DNA from: an uncultured Rhizobiaceae group bacterium
Lineage (GTDB): Bacteria > Pseudomonadota > Alphaproteobacteria > Rhizobiales > Rhizobiaceae
Assembly: GCA_937944075.1 (NCBI GenBank)
Contig: CALDZZ010000025.1
Location: 1 to 32,145, forward strand
Direction: 5' to 3'
Length of the DNA stretch: 32,145 nucleotides
Made by a program: the position numbers and the translations under genes. Below the pieces are notes generated by a model. It had not been told where the DNA came from and did no database searches. It saw only the letters and a program-made list of their open reading frames with translations. Positions 27,272 through 32,145 of the stretch are shown here, one piece after another; position 1 is the stretch's first letter, and each line of letters starts with the position of its first letter.

Positions 27272-28031
27272 TTAGCAACTCTGCATCTGCCGCACGTGCC
27301 TCGTCTCGCATTAGTTGCCACAATCGCTTTTGCTGGCGTTCAAGGTCTGAATCACCAAACTGGCGATCTGAAAGCGGTTTATCGATGTTCACGATCTGTC
27401 TAATTTCACCCGGCCTACGCGAAAGGACCACAATCTTATGTCCAAGTCTGACAGCCTCAGCCAGATTATGCGTTACGTAAACAGCGGTAAATGGTTTGCG
27501 GGTCCACAGGGCAACCAGATCATCCATCAACAATTCACGCGTTTGACTATCCAGTGCTGATAGCGGTTCATCCATTAACATGACTGCCGGGTTTACTGCC
27601 AAAGCACGTGCAATCGCCACTCGTTGTTTCATGCCCCCTGAAAGTTGCTTGGGCAACGCCGTTGCGAAGTCGCTCAACTTAGTGCGTGATAAAACATCAT
27701 CAATAATTTTTTCAGCTGCGGCGCCTCTAATGCCATGATCTTCAAGCACCAGTGATATGTTGCCTGAAACGCTACGCCAGGGAAGCAAAGCAAAATCCTG
27801 AAAAATAAAAGTCAAAGGGTTCAAACACCCTTCAGGTGGATTTCCTATTTGTACTACCCGGCCCTTAGAAGGTCTTTCAAGTCCGCCAATGAACCGCAAA
27901 AGCGTAGATTTTCCACAACCTGACGGCCCGACAATACAAACGATTTCGCCGTCTGAAATTTCAAGGTTGATGTTCCGCATCACCTCAAAGTCGTCGTATG
28001 AATGGCTTATATTAACTAGGGATATGTCCAT
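27264..28031 (-). CDS. ABC transporter ATP-binding protein (SsuB/TauB-type)
   Basis: 255 aa; GPSGCGKST, LSGGMKQRVAIARAL, VMLMDEPLSALD. Confidence 0.93.
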   Translation of the reverse strand: MDISLVNISHSYDDFEVMRNINLEISDGEIVCIVGPSGCGKSTLLRFIGGLERPSKGRVVQIGNPPEGCLNPLTFIFQDFALLPWRSVSGNISLVLEDHGIRGAAAEKIIDDVLSRTKLSDFATALPKQLSGGMKQRVAIARALAVNPAVMLMDEPLSALDSQTRELLMDDLVALWTRKPFTAVYVTHNLAEAVRLGHKIVVLSRRPGEIRQIVNIDKPLSDRQFGDSDLERQQKRLWQLMRDEARAADAELLNV

Positions 28032-28040
28032 GAAGTAACC

Positions 28041-28074
28041 AAAAAACCCGGCACGCAGAAGTCCGTGTGCCAGG
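28041..28074 (-). terminator. Rho-independent-type hairpin between binding-protein gene and ATPase gene
   Basis: Minus strand: CCTGGCAC-ACGGACTTCTGC-GTGCCGGG-TTTTTT; 8-bp stem (one G-T pair) followed by six T. Confidence 0.75.
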
Positions 28075-28084
28075 CATGTTTGAT

Positions 28085-29104
28085 CTAACCGATCATTTTT
28101 ACGTAAGACTGATCAACCAGCATATCGATACTGATATCTTTATCGACCAGATTTTCTGACTGGAACCAACTCAATTGATCCTGAACCGAAGCGAGGTTCA
28201 GTGCAGCGCCTTTATTCAGCCGCATGGTACCATTGATTATAGAAGGTGCAGCCTTTTCTCGCGGACGATCTACGTAGACATATTTGTGAATCAGATCCAC
28301 CATTGAATTGACGCCATCATCTCCGCCAGATTTGTCAATCATTGCGGCTGCGTAATCATCAACTCCCTTTGAGAAACCGGCAATGAAATTCTCGGTCATT
28401 GCTCTCTCGTCTTTGGCATTTTTTGCTGATGTGAAGACGGTAGTAACCTGATAGTTTGGCAAATAATCAGCAACATTTCCGATAATATGTACAGCACCAC
28501 CCTTGGATAGAGGCTTGGCAATATGAGGTACAATCGACCATGCATCGACTTGACCTGATTTTAAGGCGCCGATGATTGCACCAACTTTTTGAAGGGGCGT
28601 AAAGGAAAGGTCTATACCCTCTGCCTTAGCCATTTTCGACCCCATATAATGGAACGAAGATCCCGCTTGTGTAACGGCATATTTTTTTCCATTGAGGTCC
28701 TTTGGAGACTTTATACCGGCCTTGAAAGCAGCATCCGAAACAAGATATTTTTGTCCATCAATACCGCCTTCTTCGCTGAGTGCACCACCGATGACCTTGA
28801 TGGCGCCTTTTTGGGCAAGTGAGACAAGTCCGCCAGAGACTGCTGTCACCGCATAATCGACATCTCCGGAAGCGACTGCAACCGCCATGGGTTGAGCTGC
28901 TTGAAAGAACTCGAATTCAACATCTAGTCCGGCTTCCTTGAAATAGTTTCGTTCATAGGCGATGAAACTTCCTGAATGCGAGGTGAAGCGAAGTGCCCCC
29001 ACCTTGATCTTTTTGTTTGTCGCGATTGCCGGCATGGCCAATGTTGATGCGACAACAGTGCTGCCAATCAGAGCCATTGATTTTCTGCGGTTTACTTTGA
29101 TCAT
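28085..29104 (-). CDS. ABC transporter substrate-binding protein (SsuA/NMT1-like)
   Basis: Signal peptide-like N-terminus (MIKVNRRKSMALIGSTVVASTLAMPAIA); KVGALRFTSHSGSFIAYERNYFKEAGLDVEFEFFQ; upstream of cognate ATPase and permease; start at 29104 preceded by GGGAGG. Confidence 0.88.
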   Translation of the reverse strand: MIKVNRRKSMALIGSTVVASTLAMPAIATNKKIKVGALRFTSHSGSFIAYERNYFKEAGLDVEFEFFQAAQPMAVAVASGDVDYAVTAVSGGLVSLAQKGAIKVIGGALSEEGGIDGQKYLVSDAAFKAGIKSPKDLNGKKYAVTQAGSSFHYMGSKMAKAEGIDLSFTPLQKVGAIIGALKSGQVDAWSIVPHIAKPLSKGGAVHIIGNVADYLPNYQVTTVFTSAKNAKDERAMTENFIAGFSKGVDDYAAAMIDKSGGDDGVNSMVDLIHKYVYVDRPREKAAPSIINGTMRLNKGAALNLASVQDQLSWFQSENLVDKDISIDMLVDQSYVKMIG

Positions 29105-29140
29105 GATTTCCTCCCTTTGATCAAATTTCACTCATATTTT

Positions 29141-29812
29141 CTAGATTGCCGATACGAAGTCAGCATTTATTTCTTCGGCTAAAAGCTTGGTGGCCAATAT
29201 TTTGTCTCGCGCCAGTACCGCATCCAGCAAATGTTTTTGACGTTCCTTGCGTATAGAAAAATCAAGCCTGCCTTCGCGCAATAATGCCAATCTGAAACGC
29301 CTGCTTTGATCGAAAAACTTGCGCTGAAGATCAATCATGCGTGGACTATTACAAGCCTGTATCAATGCAACAGAAAATGCACGGTATGCCTCATCCCACT
29401 CGAGCGCATGTAGATCATCAGGGTCGCCTGCCACAAGCGCTTCTGCTTTTTGCAGTGCATGGTGTGCTGCGATCAATCGACCCTCCCAAGCCACATCACC
29501 TTGATCAATAGCCATCTCAAGGGCGACTTTTTCCAATTCACTTCTAACAAGATTAATGTCTTTGAGGTCATCTTCAGTGGCAGAGGTGACGCGGAAACCT
29601 CGTTGTGCTGTTGCTTCAACAAGGCCTTCAGCACTCAAGAGCCTCAATGTTTCGCGCATTGAATGATTGGACCCGCCATAGCGCTGCCTTAAAGCTTCAA
29701 TTTTCAATTTTTGATCAGGCAGCAACGTGCCAAAAGAAATGTCGCGTCTTAATACTGACGCGAGCATTTCAACGATTGTATCGTCTTCTTTTGTCTTGGG
29801 AGAAAAAATCAT
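29141..29812 (-). CDS. GntR family transcriptional regulator (FCD-type)
   Basis: 223 aa; LRQRYGGSNHSMRETLRLLSAEGLVEATAQRGFRV wHTH; FCD-like C-terminal helical domain. Confidence 0.88.
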   Translation of the reverse strand: MIFSPKTKEDDTIVEMLASVLRRDISFGTLLPDQKLKIEALRQRYGGSNHSMRETLRLLSAEGLVEATAQRGFRVTSATEDDLKDINLVRSELEKVALEMAIDQGDVAWEGRLIAAHHALQKAEALVAGDPDDLHALEWDEAYRAFSVALIQACNSPRMIDLQRKFFDQSRRFRLALLREGRLDFSIRKERQKHLLDAVLARDKILATKLLAEEINADFVSAI

Positions 29813-29822
29813 AATATGACCG

Positions 29823-29875
29823 AAATTTGAAAATATTGGAGATTTTTATCTTTTTCCAATAAAAGAGTCAAATTT
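29823..29875. promoter_or_regulatory. Nested inverted repeats upstream of gntR (candidate operator)
   Basis: AAATTTGA (29823-29830) / TCAAATTT (29868-29875) and TATTGGA (29834-29840) / TCCAATA (29855-29861), both perfect; 11-63 nt upstream of the regulator start. Confidence 0.45.
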
Positions 29876-30265
29876 CCATCATGCTATAATAGTAAATTCA
29901 CTAAAGTTGATGAGAAACGATCAAACTTAGTTCATGCTATCTGAAATGGATTTTATACGAAATTATCAAGAATAGTTTTCGTTCAACAAGATCAGGAAAA
30001 GTAGAGTGACTCACCTCTAGTTCTTGACCTTCTACTAAGTGAACATTGTCAGGCCAATACGACGTTTCCATAAGTTGGGAATGCATGGAAATTTTCCTAA
30101 TGGCTTAATATTTGAACTGTTGTGTCCTGCAAAGGCGTATCGATAGCTCTTTGATTTGTTGGTCTTTATAATACTGTATTGGATGATTGAGTGGTGCCCC
30201 CGCCACACTGTGATTGAATGGTTAAACTATTGAATTTAAGTCTAAATATTTTATAAAAATTTATC

Positions 30266-30287
30266 GATACCCCCAATGATACCCCCA
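30266..30287. repeat. Tandem direct repeat GATACCCCCA, 12-nt period
   Basis: GATACCCCCA-AT-GATACCCCCA; reverse complement TGGGGGTATC-AT-TGGGGGTATC. Confidence 0.85.
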
Positions 30288-30315
30288 GAGTGAGTTTTGT
30301 CTGTATTTGATATTG

Positions 30316-32145
30316 CTAAGATCGCTGTAGTTGAGCTTCAGCTTGGGAAATAACTAAATTTATTGCTGAACGTTCCAAGTCTGGTGGATAGCCAAATTTT
30401 TTGAGTATACGGCGCACGAGAATGCGTAATTTTGCTCTGGCACTTTCTTTCAAATGCCAATCTACTGTTACATTCTTTTTGAGCTGATTGACTAATTCTT
30501 GAGCTATTACTTTTAATTCATCGTTTCCCATAACTTCGATGGCACTATTGTTTTCTGATAGTGCATCATAGAAAGCCAACTCTTCTTGGCTCATATTTAG
30601 ATCTTCGCCACGGCTAGAGGATGCCTGAACTTCTTTAGCAAGATTGATCAATTCTTGGATCATTTCTAAGCTTGTGATTGCATTTGCATGATACCGTGCA
30701 ACGGCTTCAGCTAAACGATCAGAGAACGCTTTTGCCTCGACAATGTTTTGTTTCTGCCTATTTTTGATTTCTCCAGCTAGCAGTTTTCTTAGTGCGTCTA
30801 ATGCTAGATTTTTATGCTTCATATTTTGTATTTCTGATAGGAACTCATCTGATAACACAGAAATTTCTGGTGATTTCAGACCAGCTGCTTCTAAAACATC
30901 TACTATACTTGCGTCAGCTATCGCCTCTGAGATTAATTGTCCTATGGCAAACTCTTTGTCTCTCTTGCTTAAACCAGATTTTGGTGATGATTTGGTAAGT
31001 GCTGCTTTCACCGCTTGGTAAAAACCAATTTCGTTTTTGTTCTGTTGTGCATAATCAGTAGCGGAAGCCAATGCGAAAGCTTTTGACAAAGCGCCAATCA
31101 GTCCTGAATAGTAATTCAGCGCTTTCTTTTTTTCTGTTTCGTTATTGCATTTGTCAGCGTTTGTTTTTTGTTTCCCTAAGGCCCATTCAATCGCTGATGC
31201 TAGTGTTTGTAATCTTTCAGTAGGTGATCCAGTTATTCCAAGAGAAAGATCAAAGCCATCGTAGAAGATACGGCATTTTTCGACATATTCTTTTAATGCA
31301 GCTATAGCTTCTTCTTCGCTAATGCCAGTTTTGTCTCTATCTGTTTGCGTGTAATTTTGAAGTGCATTCTTTAGGTTTTGGCCAATCCCGATATAGTCGA
31401 CAACAAGTCCGCCAGGCTTGTTTTTAAACACACGATTTACTCTTGCAATGGCCTGCATTAGTCCATGCCCACGCATTGGTTTATCAATATACATCGTATG
31501 CATAGAGGGGGCGTCAAAACCTGTTAGCCACATATCCCGCACGATAACGAGTTTTAAAGGGTCACTATTATCCTTTGCTCGTTTTGCCAGATTGTCACGA
31601 CGTGTTTTATTGCCAATGTGCTGTTGCCAATCGAGAGGGTCGGATGCTGAACCCGTCATGACGATCTTTACGACACCGCTCGTATCATCTTCCGAATGCC
31701 AATCCGGTCTTAGTTTGATAATGAGATTATATAAATCGACGCAAATTCTGCGGCTCATACAAACGATCATAGCCTTACCGTCCAAGGCTTCAATTCGATT
31801 TTCAAAATGGTTCACAATGTCTTCTGCAACGATTTCCAGGCGGTCGCTAGCGCCAACAAGTCGTTCGACAGAACTCCACTTAGCCTTTGCCTTTTCTTGC
31901 TCTGAGATGGTTTCATCATCGAATAATTCATCGACTGCAGCATCGATTTCCGGGAGTTTTTCCTTTTCCAGTTCAACGCGCGCCAGCCTGCTCTCATAGT
32001 AAATCGGAACCGTTGCTTTGTCTTCTACGGCGCGACTGATATCGTAGATGTCTATATATTCTCCAAAGACAGCTGGAGTGTTTACATCTGCGCTTTCAAT
32101 CGGAGTTCCTGTAAATCCGGCGAATGAAGCGTTGGGCAAGGCTTG
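30316..32145 (-). CDS. hsdR: Type I restriction endonuclease subunit R (HsdR), C-terminal portion, cut by window edge
   Basis: [79 protein letters not shown] (SF2 helicase motifs V/VI of HsdR); the frame is open to the right edge. Confidence 0.93.
   Translation of the reverse strand, partial: QALPNASFAGFTGTPIESADVNTPAVFGEYIDIYDISRAVEDKATVPIYYESRLARVELEKEKLPEIDAAVDELFDDETISEQEKAKAKWSSVERLVGASDRLEIVAEDIVNHFENRIEALDGKAMIVCMSRRICVDLYNLIIKLRPDWHSEDDTSGVVKIVMTGSASDPLDWQQHIGNKTRRDNLAKRAKDNSDPLKLVIVRDMWLTGFDAPSMHTMYIDKPMRGHGLMQAIARVNRVFKNKPGGLVVDYIGIGQNLKNALQNYTQTDRDKTGISEEEAIAALKEYVEKCRIFYDGFDLSLGITGSPTERLQTLASAIEWALGKQKTNADKCNNETEKKKALNYYSGLIGALSKAFALASATDYAQQNKNEIGFYQAVKAALTKSSPKSGLSKRDKEFAIGQLISEAIADASIVDVLEAAGLKSPEISVLSDEFLSEIQNMKHKNLALDALRKLLAGEIKNRQKQNIVEAKAFSDRLAEAVARYHANAITSLEMIQELINLAKEVQASSSRGEDLNMSQEELAFYDALSENNSAIEVMGNDELKVIAQELVNQLKKNVTVDWHLKESARAKLRILVRRILKKFGYPPDLERSAINLVISQAEAQLQRS

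Noticed and set aside
30121-30240. Possible tRNA or tmRNA 3' fragment (GGGGGCACCA on the minus strand)
   Set aside because: No T-arm or acceptor pairing could be found; only a short CCA-like match.
31418-31999. 193-aa plus-strand ORF antisense to hsdR
   Set aside because: Ser-rich translation opposite conserved helicase motifs; a shadow frame.
1-32145. CRISPR array, retron, toxin-antitoxin pair or transposon
   Set aside because: No regularly spaced repeats, reverse transcriptase, TA-like pair or transposase was seen in either strand of the ORF track.

Overview
Chromosomal window that looks alphaproteobacterial (gpmA-dapB, sppA-ihfB-lapA, HWE-kinase bacteriophytochrome); no tRNA, rRNA or CRISPR array was recognised. 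Left to right: gpmA (partial), dapB, an MsbA-like ABC exporter, a MOSC protein and slyX (all minus); a three-gene plus-strand operon of exported CxxxC proteins ending in a SCO1/SenC protein; a minus-strand cluster of BchC-like dehydrogenase, divergent 6-pyruvoyl-tetrahydropterin-synthase-like protein, family-4 glycosyltransferase and methyltransferase; opgH-like glucosyltransferase plus manC-like enzyme; lapA, ihfB, sppA and an M32 carboxypeptidase; a LysR regulator with hydantoinase A/B, FAD oxidoreductase and uronate-dehydrogenase-like SDR; heme oxygenase plus bacteriophytochrome; a GntR-regulated SsuABC/TauABC-type importer; an AT-rich intergenic region with island-boundary-like repeats; and the 3' part of a type I restriction hsdR. 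The best candidates for undescribed biology are (i) the SCO1 operon with two divergent tandem CxxxC paralogs and (ii) the pterin-synthase-like/dehydrogenase/glycosyltransferase/methyltransferase cluster, whose PTPS-like protein lacks the expected catalytic Cys and one expected zinc His. All functional calls come from reading motifs, not from searches.
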